This document shows, in pieces, positions 1 through 9,266 of a stretch of 64,000 bases of DNA. The notes under the pieces were generated by a model. The model saw only the letters and a list, made by a program, of their open reading frames with translations, was not told the origin of the DNA and did not search any database. Each line of letters starts with the position of its first letter. Position 1 is the first letter of the stretch. The position numbers and the translations under genes were made by a program. Origin of the DNA: Agrobacterium tumefaciens (GTDB lineage Bacteria > Pseudomonadota > Alphaproteobacteria > Rhizobiales > Rhizobiaceae); NCBI RefSeq assembly GCF_009649785.1, contig NZ_WJOK01000013.1, positions 62,001 to 126,000 on the forward strand, read 5' to 3'.

Positions 1-299
1 CCCCAATAGACCACGCCACCGCAGACGCCCATGCCGAGAATGCCAAGAACGAGCCAGAGCAGCGTTTTCTGGCGCACGAAGGCGAGGCAGTTCCGCCAGT
101 CGGCGATCATGAACGGAGCGATGATGAGGCTCGATCCGATCCAGCGAATGAAGGCGGCAATGAAGGGCGAGACCTCGCCGATGACGCCGCGGCCGAAAAT
201 GATGTTGCTGGAGAAAAAGAACGGTACCGCCAGAAAGATGAGCCAGTCCGTGAGGCGCGTTTGCTGAGAGGCTGGCTTGATCGACATTGTTCGCGACAT
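1..299 (-). CDS. EamA/DMT-family permease (partial, N-terminal part)
   Basis: This is the start of a membrane protein whose C-terminal part lies outside the left edge. About 99 codons are visible. After a short polar N-terminus (S-I-K-P-A-S-Q-Q-T-R) there is a hydrophobic segment with the motif FFFSSNIIFGR, then PFIAAFIRWIGSSLIIAPF, a polar loop, and the start of a third membrane segment with GILGMGVCGGVVYW. This order is typical of the first two to three helices of EamA (drug/metabolite transporter) permeases, which normally have ten helices. Two in-frame ATG codons (299 and 287) can serve as start and neither has a strong ribosome binding site. The substrate cannot be told. It lies downstream of the glnA terminator and reads in the same direction. 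Confidence 0.7.
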   Translation of the reverse strand, partial: MSRTMSIKPASQQTRLTDWLIFLAVPFFFSSNIIFGRGVIGEVSPFIAAFIRWIGSSLIIAPFMIADWRNCLAFVRQKTLLWLVLGILGMGVCGGVVYW

Positions 300-310
300 G
301 GCTGGGCATC

Positions 311-346
311 AAAAGAAAACGGCGGCTTTCCAGGGGAAAACCGCCG
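311..346 (-). terminator. Intrinsic terminator downstream of glnA
   Basis: Read on the minus strand, CGGCGG pairs with CCGCCG, with a second inner stem TTTCC/GGAAA, and is followed by TTTTCTTTTG. A second perfect 9-bp hairpin (GGGACGCCT/AGGCGTCCC, 355-376) sits between it and the glnA stop codon but has no T run. Confidence 0.8.
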
Positions 347-385
347 AGCGGGAAGGGACGCCTCTAAAGGCGTCCCAAATGCCGG

Positions 386-1795
386 TCAGGCAGAGTAGTA
401 CATGTCGAATTCGACCGGATGCGGGGTCATTTCGAAGCGCATGACTTCCTGCATTTTCAGCTCGATGAACGAGTCGATCTGGTCGTCGTCGAACACGCCG
501 CCGGCGGTCAGGAACTTGCGATCCTTGTCGAGGCTTTCCAGCGCTTCGCGCAGCGAGCCGCAGACGGTCGGGATCTTTTTCAGTTCCTTGGCAGGAAGGT
601 CGTAAAGGTCCTTGTCCATCGGCTTGCCGGGATGGATCTTGTTCTTGATGCCGTCGAGGCCGGCCATCAGCATGGCTGCAAAACCGAGATAGGGGTTCTG
701 GGTCGGGTCCGGGAAGCGGACTTCGACGCGCTTCGCCTTCGGGTTGGAGCCGAAGGGAATACGGCACGATGCGGAGCGGTTGCGGGCGGAATAGGCCAGC
801 AGAACAGGAGCTTCATAACCCGGTACCAGACGCTTGTAGGAGTTGGTGGTGGGGTTGGTAAAGGCGTTGATGGCCTTGGCATGCTTGATGATGCCGCCGA
901 TGTAGTACAGGCAGTTTTCAGACAGGCCGGCATATTCGTCGCCAGCAAAGGTCGGCTTGCCGCCCTTCCAGATCGACTGGTGCACGTGCATGCCCGAGCC
1001 GTTGTCGCCGAAGATCGGCTTCGGCATGAAGGTTGCCGTCTTGCCATAGGCATTGGCGACCTGGTGCACGACGTACTTGTAGATCTGCATCTTGTCGGCG
1101 CTGGATACCATGGTGTCGAACTTCACACCCAGCTCGTGCTGCGCGGAGGCGACTTCGTGGTGGTGCTTTTCGACGACGACGCCCATTTCAGCGAGAACCG
1201 TCAGCATTTCGGAACGCATGTCCTGCAGGCTGTCGATCGGGGGAACCGGGAAGTAACCGCCCTTGACGCGCGGACGGTGGCCGAGGTTACCGGTTTCGTA
1301 ATCCGTGTCGTCGTTGGACGGCAGTTCCGACGAGTCCAGCTTGAAGCCGGTGTTGTAAGGGTCTGCCTTGTACTTCACGTCGTCAAAGACGAAGAATTCC
1401 GGCTCGGGGCCAACGAAGATGGTGTCGCCGATACCGGAGGCCTTGAGGTAGGCTTCGGCCTTCTTGGCGGTGCCGCGCGGGTCGCGGTTATAGGCTTCGC
1501 CGGAAACCGGGTCGAGAATGTCGCAAAGGATGACGAGGGTCGACTGGGCGAAGAACGGATCGGTATGGGCAGTTGCCGGATCGGGCATCAGCACCATGTC
1601 GGATTCGTTGATGGCCTTCCAGCCGGCGATCGAGGAGCCGTCGAACATGACGCCATCGGCGAACATGTCTTCGTCTACGCAGACAACATCCATGGTGACA
1701 TGCTGCAGCTTGCCCTTGGGGTCGGTAAAGCGCAGGTCCACGAACTTGATGTCGTTATCCTTGATCTGCTTCAAGATATCGTTTGCGGTCGTCAT
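386..1795 (-). CDS. glnA: Type I glutamine synthetase GlnA
   Basis: It makes glutamine from glutamate, ammonia and ATP as a cytoplasmic dodecamer and is the main ammonia-assimilating enzyme. The 469-aa length is normal for GSI-beta. The N-terminal beta-grasp domain carries the Asp latch region DGSSIAGW; the catalytic domain shows the metal and ATP motifs [19 protein letters not shown] and [10 protein letters not shown], and the glutamate-binding region NRSASCRIP. The adenylylation tyrosine is about Tyr398 in the context KDLYDLP, so control by GlnE is expected. It lies 74 bp downstream of glnB on the same strand, the classic rhizobial glnB-glnA operon, so the sigma-54 promoter upstream of glnB probably serves both. 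Confidence 0.98.
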   Translation of the reverse strand: MTTANDILKQIKDNDIKFVDLRFTDPKGKLQHVTMDVVCVDEDMFADGVMFDGSSIAGWKAINESDMVLMPDPATAHTDPFFAQSTLVILCDILDPVSGEAYNRDPRGTAKKAEAYLKASGIGDTIFVGPEPEFFVFDDVKYKADPYNTGFKLDSSELPSNDDTDYETGNLGHRPRVKGGYFPVPPIDSLQDMRSEMLTVLAEMGVVVEKHHHEVASAQHELGVKFDTMVSSADKMQIYKYVVHQVANAYGKTATFMPKPIFGDNGSGMHVHQSIWKGGKPTFAGDEYAGLSENCLYYIGGIIKHAKAINAFTNPTTNSYKRLVPGYEAPVLLAYSARNRSASCRIPFGSNPKAKRVEVRFPDPTQNPYLGFAAMLMAGLDGIKNKIHPGKPMDKDLYDLPAKELKKIPTVCGSLREALESLDKDRKFLTAGGVFDDDQIDSFIELKMQEVMRFEMTPHPVEFDMYYSA

Positions 1796-1869
1796 TTAAA
1801 CGTTTTCCTTGAGTGTGGTGGTGACGAGGTGAAAAACCTGAGCCTCCCCGGCTCAGGACCTGGTTCCGA

Positions 1870-2566
<697 letters not shown>

Positions 2567-4042
2567 ATGAAATCCCTATTGAATCTCTCTCTTATCGACG
2601 CTGCCGTGATGGCCCGCATCGATGCGGCCTCAGGCCAATCCGGCATTCCCCTATACGATCTTATGGAGCGGGCAGGGCAGGCGGTCGCTGCTTCGGCCCT
2701 TCGCTACTATCCGGACGCGCTGCGTTTCGTCGTGCTCTGCGGAGGCGGCAATAATGGCGGTGATGGTTACGTTGCGGCACGCTCGCTTGTGCAAAGCGGG
2801 GCGACAGTTGCGGTTCATCATCTTGGCCAAGTCACGGCCATGAAAGGCGATGCCCGCACGGCTTTCGAGGGCAGCGGCGTCACAGCCCTGCCGCTTGGCG
2901 ACTATGTACCCATGGCTGGAGACGTGGTGATTGACGCGGTGTTCGGTGCCGGATTGTCCCGCGAGATTCCGTCGGAGCTTCGGCGCGTGATCGATGCGGT
3001 GACGCAGGCAGCCGTGCCGGTTCTCGCCGTCGATCTGCCGTCTGGTCTTTGCGGCAGGAGGGGCGTGCCTCTGGGCGCATCGTTCAAGGCGGAGCGGACC
3101 GTAACCTTCATGGCGCGAAAACCCGGCCATCTGTTGATGCCGGGGCGGGAACTGTGCGGGACGCTTGAGGTGTTCGATATCGGTATCCCCTCCCGTATTC
3201 TAGCCGCTCATGCGGGATCGGTTGCGGAAAACGATCCACTTGTCTGGCGCGACGCCTTGCCCCGCTCCGAAATGGAAACGCATAAATTCCGCCGTGGGCA
3301 TCTGACCGTCTTTTCCGGACCGCCACATGCGACGGGAGCAAGCCGCATGACGGCAATTGCAGCGCTGAAGGCGGGGGCGGGCATCGTCACCATCGCCGCA
3401 CCGAAGCAGGCGCTCGACGTGCTTTCGGTGACATTGACGGCGGTGATGAGCTCCGGTCTGGATGATGCGGACGATCTGCGCCACTGGCTGGACGACAAAC
3501 GCCACGGCGCTTTCGTCCTCGGTCCCGGTTTCGGCGATCTCGAAAAGGCGCGGCAATTCGTGTCCCTGCTCGGGGACAAGGTGGTGGTGCTGGATGCCGA
3601 CGCGATCACCGCTTTCAAGGACTGCCCGGAAACCCTCTTCGACCGGGTGATTTCAGGCGCGGGGAAATTCGTATTGACGCCGCATGAGGGCGAGTTTGCC
3701 CGGCTCTTTCCCGATCTCGCCGCTGACACGTCACTGAGCAAGATCGAGAAGGCGCAGACCGCATCGGCGCGCAGCGGCGCAGTGCTGGTCTACAAGGGTG
3801 CGGATACGGTCATCGCCGCGCCGGACGGCCGCGCGCTGGTCAATACCAATGCGCCGTCGAGCCTTGCGACGGCGGGGTCAGGCGATGTGCTGGCTGGCAT
3901 CATCGGCGCATTGCTTGCGCAGGGAACGCCTGCCTTTGAGGCCGGCGCTGCCGGTGTCTGGCTGCATGGCGAGGCGGGCAGCAGGGCGGGTGCAGGTATG
4001 ACGGCAGAGGATCTCGCCTACGCGGTGCGGCCGTTTGCGTGA
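2567..4042 (+). CDS. nnr: Bifunctional NAD(P)HX epimerase / ADP-dependent NAD(P)HX dehydratase
   Basis: It repairs hydrated NADH and NADPH: the N-terminal YjeF domain (about residues 1-215, with GGGNNGGDGYVAAR) interconverts the epimers, and the C-terminal ribokinase-like domain (about 230-490, with GPGFGD and TAGSGDVLAG) dehydrates them using ADP. The 491-aa length matches the bacterial fusion. The start has an upstream GAAGGGA sequence. It stands alone, divergent from glnB, an arrangement also seen in other rhizobia. Confidence 0.95.
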   Translation: MKSLLNLSLIDAAVMARIDAASGQSGIPLYDLMERAGQAVAASALRYYPDALRFVVLCGGGNNGGDGYVAARSLVQSGATVAVHHLGQVTAMKGDARTAFEGSGVTALPLGDYVPMAGDVVIDAVFGAGLSREIPSELRRVIDAVTQAAVPVLAVDLPSGLCGRRGVPLGASFKAERTVTFMARKPGHLLMPGRELCGTLEVFDIGIPSRILAAHAGSVAENDPLVWRDALPRSEMETHKFRRGHLTVFSGPPHATGASRMTAIAALKAGAGIVTIAAPKQALDVLSVTLTAVMSSGLDDADDLRHWLDDKRHGAFVLGPGFGDLEKARQFVSLLGDKVVVLDADAITAFKDCPETLFDRVISGAGKFVLTPHEGEFARLFPDLAADTSLSKIEKAQTASARSGAVLVYKGADTVIAAPDGRALVNTNAPSSLATAGSGDVLAGIIGALLAQGTPAFEAGAAGVWLHGEAGSRAGAGMTAEDLAYAVRPFA

Positions 4043-4059
4043 CCTTGAGTTGTTGTCCA

Positions 4060-4150
4060 CTCCGGCACCCCGGACTTGATCGCAGGAGATACCTTTCGCT
4101 GCGCAGACGCGTCGTGGCTGGATGCCGGATCTAGTCCGGCATGACGGGGG
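4060..4150. repeat. Intergenic mosaic repeat, family B copy 1
   Basis: Non-coding block between nnr and the GlxA-type regulator. It ends in the palindrome ATGCCGGATCTAGTCCGGCAT followed by GACGGG and contains a GCGCAGACGC module. Related blocks sharing the -GCAGA-, -TGGCTGG- and CCGGNATGACGG modules occur at 14213-14335 and 31838-31930. This resembles the mosaic palindromic repeats known from Rhizobiaceae (RIME-like). Confidence 0.65.
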
Positions 4151-4204
4151 GAGGTTTTCATCACTGAGGCGAGGGCTTTTTCGCCCTAGAGGTTTAAAGC
4201 AGCG

Positions 4205-5242
4205 TCAGTGCGCGGCTTTGCCCTGGCTCGCGGTTGCCATCCGCGAAGCGCTGATCAGCAGCTTGCGTTCCGCCCGTTCCTGTTGCGGCGTGCGATTGTA
4301 GATTTCGCGATAACACTTGGAGAAATGCGAAGCGGAGACGAAACCGCAGGCAACGGCAACCTCGACCACCGGCATGGCCGATTGCACCAGCAGGTGGCGG
4401 GCGCGGTCCAGGCGGATTTCAAGATAGTAGCGGGCGGGTGAGCGGCCCATTTCCTGCCGGAAGAGACGCTCCACCTGTCGGCGCGACAGATCGGCCGCAT
4501 CGGCGATGTCGAGCAGCGACAGCGGCTCGGACAGATTGCCTTCCATCAATTCGATGATCGACAGGACCTTGCTATTCTGAACGCCGAGGCGCGCACGCAG
4601 CGGCAGGCGCTGGCGGTCGTTGGGGCTGCGCACCCGGTCCGTCAATTGCTGCTCGCAGACGCGGTTGACGAGATTTTCGCCGAAATCCTGACCGATCAGG
4701 CTCAGCATCATATCGAGCGATGCGGTGCCGCCGGCGCAGGTATAGATGTTGCTGTCCACCTCGAAGAGATCGGCATAGACTTCCACCTGCGGGAAGGCTT
4801 CGGAAAAACCAGGCAGGTTCTCCCAGTGGATCGCACAGCGTTTGCCGTTCAAGAGACCAGCCTGCGCGAGGATATGCGCGGCGGTACAGAGGCTGCCGAT
4901 GGCGATGCCGCGATTATAGGCTTCACGCAGCCAGGCATTGACGGATTTGTTGATGTGCTGGTCGACATCGATGCCCGAACAGATGATCGCCATTTCAACG
5001 CGGTTTTCGCCGCTGACATATCGGCGCTCATCGGCAAGACAGGTGTCGACCTCAAGACAGATGCCGCTTGATGACATGACCTTCTGGCCGTCGAGCGAGG
5101 CGAGGCGCCATTCGTAAGCCTGATACCCCAGCATGCGATTGGCGATGCGAAGCGTTTCAACCGCTGCGGCGAACGGCAGCATGGTAAATTGCGGAATGAG
5201 AAAAAAGACGATTGAGCGTTTCTTCTGGGAGTTCCTGCTCAT
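4205..5242 (-). CDS. GlxA-type AraC-family transcriptional regulator
   Basis: The protein has an N-terminal DJ-1/PfpI-like sensor domain (about residues 10-190) with a Cys in SLCTAAH at the nucleophile-elbow position, then a C-terminal AraC double helix-turn-helix (about 235-335, with LSRRQVERLFRQEMG and CGFVSASHFSKCYRE). This order defines the GlxA subfamily, whose members include GbdR and CdhR, regulators of glycine betaine and carnitine catabolism. I chose the ATG at 5242 because GGAG lies upstream and family members start near this point; an in-frame ATG at 5314 is possible. The one-carbon genes at 7-8.8 kb would fit a methylated-amine regulator, but the ligand is not shown by sequence. 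Confidence 0.9.
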   Translation of the reverse strand: MSRNSQKKRSIVFFLIPQFTMLPFAAAVETLRIANRMLGYQAYEWRLASLDGQKVMSSSGICLEVDTCLADERRYVSGENRVEMAIICSGIDVDQHINKSVNAWLREAYNRGIAIGSLCTAAHILAQAGLLNGKRCAIHWENLPGFSEAFPQVEVYADLFEVDSNIYTCAGGTASLDMMLSLIGQDFGENLVNRVCEQQLTDRVRSPNDRQRLPLRARLGVQNSKVLSIIELMEGNLSEPLSLLDIADAADLSRRQVERLFRQEMGRSPARYYLEIRLDRARHLLVQSAMPVVEVAVACGFVSASHFSKCYREIYNRTPQQERAERKLLISASRMATASQGKAAH

Positions 5243-5471
5243 TTGCCCGTGCTCCGTTGCGAATACGCAATTCCTCCCTTGGAATCGGTCTTCTGGATGT
5301 CCTGTTTCCGACATCTTTAACGAAAAATACGCCGTGAAATCCGGGCTGTCAAAAAATAGCTTTTGAAATATGCAAAATTTGCGACAAGCCTTTTTAAAGG
5401 GCGTCGTGTCGCATGTAAAACAGGCAGGTCATTTTACGCCTCTGCCGGCGCGTCTCGGGATTGACGGGGAT

Positions 5472-5501
5472 GGCTCGCAAGTCCTGGGACGGTTGCGAGC
5501 C
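5472..5501. other. Perfect 9-bp stem-loop downstream of the DUF1127 gene
   Basis: GGCTCGCAA (5472-5480) pairs perfectly with TTGCGAGCC (5493-5501) around a 12-base loop. It lies just 3' of the DUF1127 stop on the minus strand. There is no T run on either side, so it is more likely an RNA-stabilising or factor-dependent 3' structure than a simple terminator. Confidence 0.5.
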
Positions 5502-5514
5502 ATGGGGTTGCGCA

Positions 5515-5733
5515 TCATTTGCGGATGACCCTGATGCGGTTGCTGTCGGTTGTCGGCCATCCAATGTCCTTCAATGTTTCAGGCGGCAAACCTTCCAGCG
5601 CGCGGAGCATTCTTGCGCGCTTCCATGACGTATGGAGAGCGGAAATCTGGCCGGACAGGCGCTGGAGCCAGCTACCGGTCGAGGGGCGTTGCGATGAACG
5701 GCTCGCTGCGGGGTGATAATGTATCATGGCCAT
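5515..5733 (-). CDS. Small DUF1127 protein
   Basis: A 72-aa basic protein whose C-terminal part (RARMLRALEGLPPETLKDIGW) is the DUF1127 signature, a short helix-rich domain abundant in alphaproteobacteria. Small DUF1127 proteins have been linked to RNA metabolism and to phosphate and carbon physiology in Agrobacterium and Rhodobacter, but this copy is untested. The ATG at 5733 follows an AAAGGATCAAGAC ribosome binding site; the reading frame is open 22 codons further upstream but those codons lack a ribosome binding site. It is divergent from the LysR gene. Confidence 0.85.
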   Translation of the reverse strand: MAMIHYHPAASRSSQRPSTGSWLQRLSGQISALHTSWKRARMLRALEGLPPETLKDIGWPTTDSNRIRVIRK

Positions 5734-6014
5734 GTCTTGATCCTTTCGTGAACCACGATCCTGTTTACGACTTCGGTATGCGCTTACATATCTCATCAAA
5801 CAAGAGAATGAATTTTATGTCATTCATCAGTTTTCGGAATGACTCGCGCTCGCCGCCTGCCGGACTTTCTGTCGTTCCGTGATGGGCCAGCGCTTCATTC
5901 CGACAAGGTGTTAGTTGCCCTGTCATTCGATGTCCGGGATGGTGCGCCTGTGTTGACATTCAATCAAACGAAATGATATCCATCTATAAATCAAAATATT
6001 TGAAGGTTCGTGCC

Positions 6015-6911
6015 ATGACCGTAACTTTCCGCCAACCGTTGCCGCTGCTGGATAACGACATTCTGAGAACCTTCGTCGCGATTGCCGAGACCGGGAACTT
6101 CTCCACCGCTGCAGAGGTGGTGTTCAGAACGCCGTCCGCCGTTTCCATGCAGATAAAGAAGCTGGAGGAACAGCTGAAGACGACGTTGTTCCTGCGCGAT
6201 GCCCGCTCGGTGACTTTGACGGCGCATGGCGAAACGCTTCTGACCTATGCGCGCCGCATGATCGCGCTGTCTAACGAGGCCGTGTCGCGTTTCGTCATGC
6301 CTGAACTGTCTGGCGTCGTCAGGCTCGGTGCGCCGGAAGATATTGGCGAGCGCGGTTTGCTCCCGGGTATCCTCAAGCGTTTTGCCGAGGTTTTCCCCGG
6401 CATCATGATCGATGTCACGATCGATTCCAGTTCCAATCTCTACAAGCGCATGGATGAACGGCGGCTGGATCTGGCACTGGTCAACTGTGCGTCGCATCCG
6501 CTGCGGGATACGGGCGAGGTGCTGATGCGCGAACGTCTCGTCTGGGCAGGGGCAAAATGCGGTACGGCCTATCTGCGCGATCCGCTGCCCATATCGATCT
6601 GGGAAGAGGGCTGCATCTGGCGTTCGGAAGCGATCAACTCGCTTGAAAAGCGGGGTCGCAATTTCCGCGTGGCCTATCTCAGCGGCCATACCATGGCGCA
6701 GCGCGCAGCAATTGCCGCCGATCTCGCCATCGCGCCCCTGCCGCGCTCCTATGTGCAGAACGACATGGTCATTCTGAGCGACAAGGAAGGCCTGCCGGAA
6801 CTTGGTTATTTCGATATTCGCCTGATCACCGGCGAAAGACCCTCGCGCCCTATCCTTGCGGTCGCGGAAAGCATCCGCAACGCCTTTGTCGAGGTCGCCA
6901 AGGCGGCCTGA
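6015..6911 (+). CDS. LysR-family transcriptional regulator (LrhA/PecT-like)
   Basis: A 298-aa LysR-type regulator. The N-terminal winged helix-turn-helix (about residues 14-75; FVAIAETGNFSTAAEVVFRT and SAVSMQIKKLEEQL) is closest in style to the LrhA/PecT branch, and the rest is a periplasmic-binding-protein-like effector domain (about 100-290). The ATG at 6015 has AAGG upstream and places the HTH at the usual distance from the start. Three cysteines (158, 182, 200) cluster in the effector domain; whether they are redox-active is unknown. No neighbouring target operon is obvious. The divergent neighbour is the DUF1127 gene. Confidence 0.9.
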   Translation: MTVTFRQPLPLLDNDILRTFVAIAETGNFSTAAEVVFRTPSAVSMQIKKLEEQLKTTLFLRDARSVTLTAHGETLLTYARRMIALSNEAVSRFVMPELSGVVRLGAPEDIGERGLLPGILKRFAEVFPGIMIDVTIDSSSNLYKRMDERRLDLALVNCASHPLRDTGEVLMRERLVWAGAKCGTAYLRDPLPISIWEEGCIWRSEAINSLEKRGRNFRVAYLSGHTMAQRAAIAADLAIAPLPRSYVQNDMVILSDKEGLPELGYFDIRLITGERPSRPILAVAESIRNAFVEVAKAA

Positions 6912-6975
6912 GGTAGATCTTTATAACGGGAATGCGCGACGGCGAGCGTCCGTCGCGCCATAGGCAAAGGTGTGC

Positions 6976-7896
6976 CTAGATCGCTACCGTGCCCCGCTTT
7001 GCAGAAAAGTCCGCATCGCCGATTTGCCAACTTCCACGACCGGCCAGCCAGTCTGCCGAATTCTGTAGCCCACCAAAGGGGAAGACGTGGATTTGCCGGA
7101 TCGGTCCTGCCGGATTTGCCTGCCAGTGCCGTTCGATAGGGCCGACCACGCTTTCCGGTGAATGGCCCTTGGCCAGCGTCGTCAGGGAGAGCGCGTTCTT
7201 TTTCAGATAGGCGATGGAATTGCCGACGCCGCAGAGTGCTGCATATTTCAGCAGCGTCGTGATCCTGGCCGGACCGGAGACGCCGATATGCACCGGCAAG
7301 TCGATGCCGGAGGCGGCAAGTCCTTCCGCCCAGGCGATGAAGCGCGCGGGGTCGAAGCCGAACTGGGTGACGATGCGCATTGCCGCATCGCTTCTTTCGG
7401 AAAAATCATACTTCAACTTCAAGGCGGCCGTCGCCGTCTCATCGCTGAAATCGGGGCTGCCTTCGGGATGGCCGGCGATTGCAATCTGATTGATCCCGCA
7501 GCGATCGAAAATGCCGGTCGACAGCATATCCATGCTGGATGCGAAGGGACCAGCCGGCGTGGCGACGCCACCGCCGACTACCAGCACATCCGACACACCC
7601 GCTTCGCCTGCCAGCCGCTTCACCTGCTCCTCAAATTGCACGCGAAACGATATGCGCCGTGCCGCGAGATGCGGCACTGGTGTGTAGCCGAGATCGCGAA
7701 GATGTTTTGCAGCGTCGACCAGCCTGTCCTGCGAGGCCTGTCCGGTGTCTGTCAGATAAACACGCACGCCCTGTGGAAAGATACCGGCAAGACTTGCCGG
7801 GCCGAGCACCTGTGCGGGTGAGGCTTCAATGGAGGCGGCAATGGCGGGAGAGGTCGAGATATCGTGCAATTTGAATTTGGTCCTTTTCCTTATCAT
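6976..7896 (-). CDS. Methylenetetrahydrofolate reductase-like (MetF-family) protein
   Basis: A TIM-barrel flavoprotein of the MTHFR family, about 306 aa. Visible family features are the strand-1 region followed by GVRVYLTDTG, PHLAARRISF, DVLVVGGGVATPAGPF, IAIAGHPEGSPD and TQFGFDPARFIAWAE. It is divergent from the housekeeping MetF that supplies methionine synthase and resembles MTHFR paralogs seen beside methyl-group catabolic genes. It is downstream of a formyltransferase-like gene on the same strand, suggesting a folate one-carbon pair. The start is uncertain: ATG at 7896 has a weak GCGG site, an upstream ATG exists at 7935, and a TTG about 24 bases inside follows a purine-rich AGGAAAAGGA. 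Confidence 0.8.
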   Translation of the reverse strand: MIRKRTKFKLHDISTSPAIAASIEASPAQVLGPASLAGIFPQGVRVYLTDTGQASQDRLVDAAKHLRDLGYTPVPHLAARRISFRVQFEEQVKRLAGEAGVSDVLVVGGGVATPAGPFASSMDMLSTGIFDRCGINQIAIAGHPEGSPDFSDETATAALKLKYDFSERSDAAMRIVTQFGFDPARFIAWAEGLAASGIDLPVHIGVSGPARITTLLKYAALCGVGNSIAYLKKNALSLTTLAKGHSPESVVGPIERHWQANPAGPIRQIHVFPFGGLQNSADWLAGRGSWQIGDADFSAKRGTVAI

Positions 7897-8001
7897 GCAC
7901 CGCTTTTTTGCCCACGTCTTTGCCTGTTGCGGCAAGACAGCCCTGCATCTGCGACGAAGCTTGATTTCATGCGTTTGGCTGGCGGCAATGGCTGGTTGTT
8001 C

Positions 8002-8778
8002 TCACCAGACACGTTTGGTGAGGCCGTTCCACAGCCATGTCCAGATCGTCGGCGGAAACCGCAGCACCGATTTGCCAGGCAAGGGCGGTTGCGGCGCAAG
8101 GCTGCCGGAAAGGGCGTCCTCGATAGCGCTGACCGCAATATCGACCGAGGCGGCGGTCAGAAGCAGGGGGTAGGTGGCAATGGTATCGGAAGGCGAGGGC
8201 TTCAGCCGCTTTTCGTAAAGGGTTGCGCCGGTATCCACGGCCTTGTCGACCAGATGCACGGTCGCACCGAAATTACCCCGGTCCTTTTCCACCAGCGCCC
8301 AATAACCGCCCATCTGGCCGCGATAGGCGGGATTGATGCCGGCGTGGAAATTGATGACCGGGCAGCGCAGAGCTTGAAGGGTTGCCGGTGTCAGAAGGCG
8401 GCAGGAAATGGTGAAGATCGCCGCCGGTTGCAAGGTGTTGATGGCCTTGTGGCACTCTTCGTCGTTCAGGGAGGCAACATGTGTAACAGGAACTGCCTGG
8501 CCGAGATCGGCAGAGAGGCCATGTTCGGCAATGATCTCATTGGTGCGCCGAACAGTGAAGCGTTTGCCGAGCCGGGAGGCGATCATCGTCGCCATCTGGC
8601 CTGCGGCTGTCATCCAGCCGAGCCGCCGCGCCCGTCTTTTCAGAATGGCCGATTTGCTTTCCGCCTGCTCCACGATGACATGGATATCCGGAAACCGGGC
8701 GGCCAGCGCATTGATCATGACATTGGGGTTCAGCCCCCCCGCCGTCATCACCAGTAGCCGATTGTTTATCTCAGTCAT
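8002..8778 (-). CDS. Formyltransferase-family protein (Fmt/PurN-like fold)
   Basis: The C-terminal half carries the formyl-transferase catalytic triad pattern: Asn and His in VINFHAGINP, and the downstream Asp in VDTGATLY, in the spacing used by PurN, PurU and Fmt. The N-terminal part (TAGGLNPNVMINALA) forms a Rossmann-like start. At about 258 aa it lacks the C-terminal tRNA-binding domain of true Fmt, so it is not methionyl-tRNA formyltransferase; a 10-formyl-THF-dependent small-molecule formyltransferase or hydrolase is likelier. It is about 100 bp upstream of the MTHFR-like gene and probably cotranscribed. A GTG at 8787 is an alternative start. Confidence 0.8.
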   Translation of the reverse strand: MTEINNRLLVMTAGGLNPNVMINALAARFPDIHVIVEQAESKSAILKRRARRLGWMTAAGQMATMIASRLGKRFTVRRTNEIIAEHGLSADLGQAVPVTHVASLNDEECHKAINTLQPAAIFTISCRLLTPATLQALRCPVINFHAGINPAYRGQMGGYWALVEKDRGNFGATVHLVDKAVDTGATLYEKRLKPSPSDTIATYPLLLTAASVDIAVSAIEDALSGSLAPQPPLPGKSVLRFPPTIWTWLWNGLTKRVW

Positions 8779-8970
8779 GTCACCCACACGATTTTCCCGA
8801 TCATGATCCCTGCGCCCGAGTTTCCCTCGCGAAGTTCAAAACCATGTTAATTTTCACCGACGGGATTTTTTCAAACGCCGGTGGAACCGATTTCCAATGC
8901 TCACGTTATTGTGACGCATATCACATCGGCGCTTGCCTTTGGACGGCAAGTCATAGGGGAGTTATTTCAA

Positions 8971-9132
8971 ATGATCACACGTATTCTTTCGACAGTTTTC
9001 GTGGCTTTGTTGACCGTCGTGACCTTGAGTTCCTGCGGTAATACCATTCGCGGCGTTGGCCGGGATACGGCAAATGCAGTGGACGCCACGCAGGACGCAG
9101 GTCGTAGCGTAGACCGCGCCGCGCGTCGCTAA
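8971..9132 (+). CDS. Entericidin-like small lipoprotein
   Basis: A 53-aa lipoprotein precursor. The signal peptide ends in a lipobox TLSSC, and the mature part (CGNTIRGVGRDTANAVDATQ) is the entericidin EcnA/EcnB signature. The start at 8971 has GGGGAG a few bases upstream. These peptides are membrane-anchored and, in enterics, part of an antidote/toxin pair induced by stress; only one member is present here. It is followed directly by an intrinsic terminator, so it is a single-gene transcript. Confidence 0.9.
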   Translation: MITRILSTVFVALLTVVTLSSCGNTIRGVGRDTANAVDATQDAGRSVDRAARR

Positions 9133-9152
9133 GTCTCTCCCCTCCAAGGTCT

Positions 9153-9187
9153 GGCGTCTCCCTGAATGAAGGGGACGCCTTTTCTTT
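9153..9187 (+). terminator. Intrinsic terminator of the entericidin-like gene
   Basis: GGCGTC-T-CCC pairs with GGG-GACGCC around TGAATGAA and is followed by TTTTCTTT. Confidence 0.85.
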
Positions 9188-9266
9188 GACCTGATTTCAC
9201 CGTCACAGTTCATGTGTAAGAATCGCGCCGTACTAAGATGGGGCGAGAGGGCATGAGCGGGCGTTG

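Noticed and set aside
6015-6911. LysR gene as LsrB/VtlR
   Set aside because: The helix-turn-helix differs from the DWDKLRIFHA-type start I associate with LsrB/VtlR; it is nearer the LrhA type.
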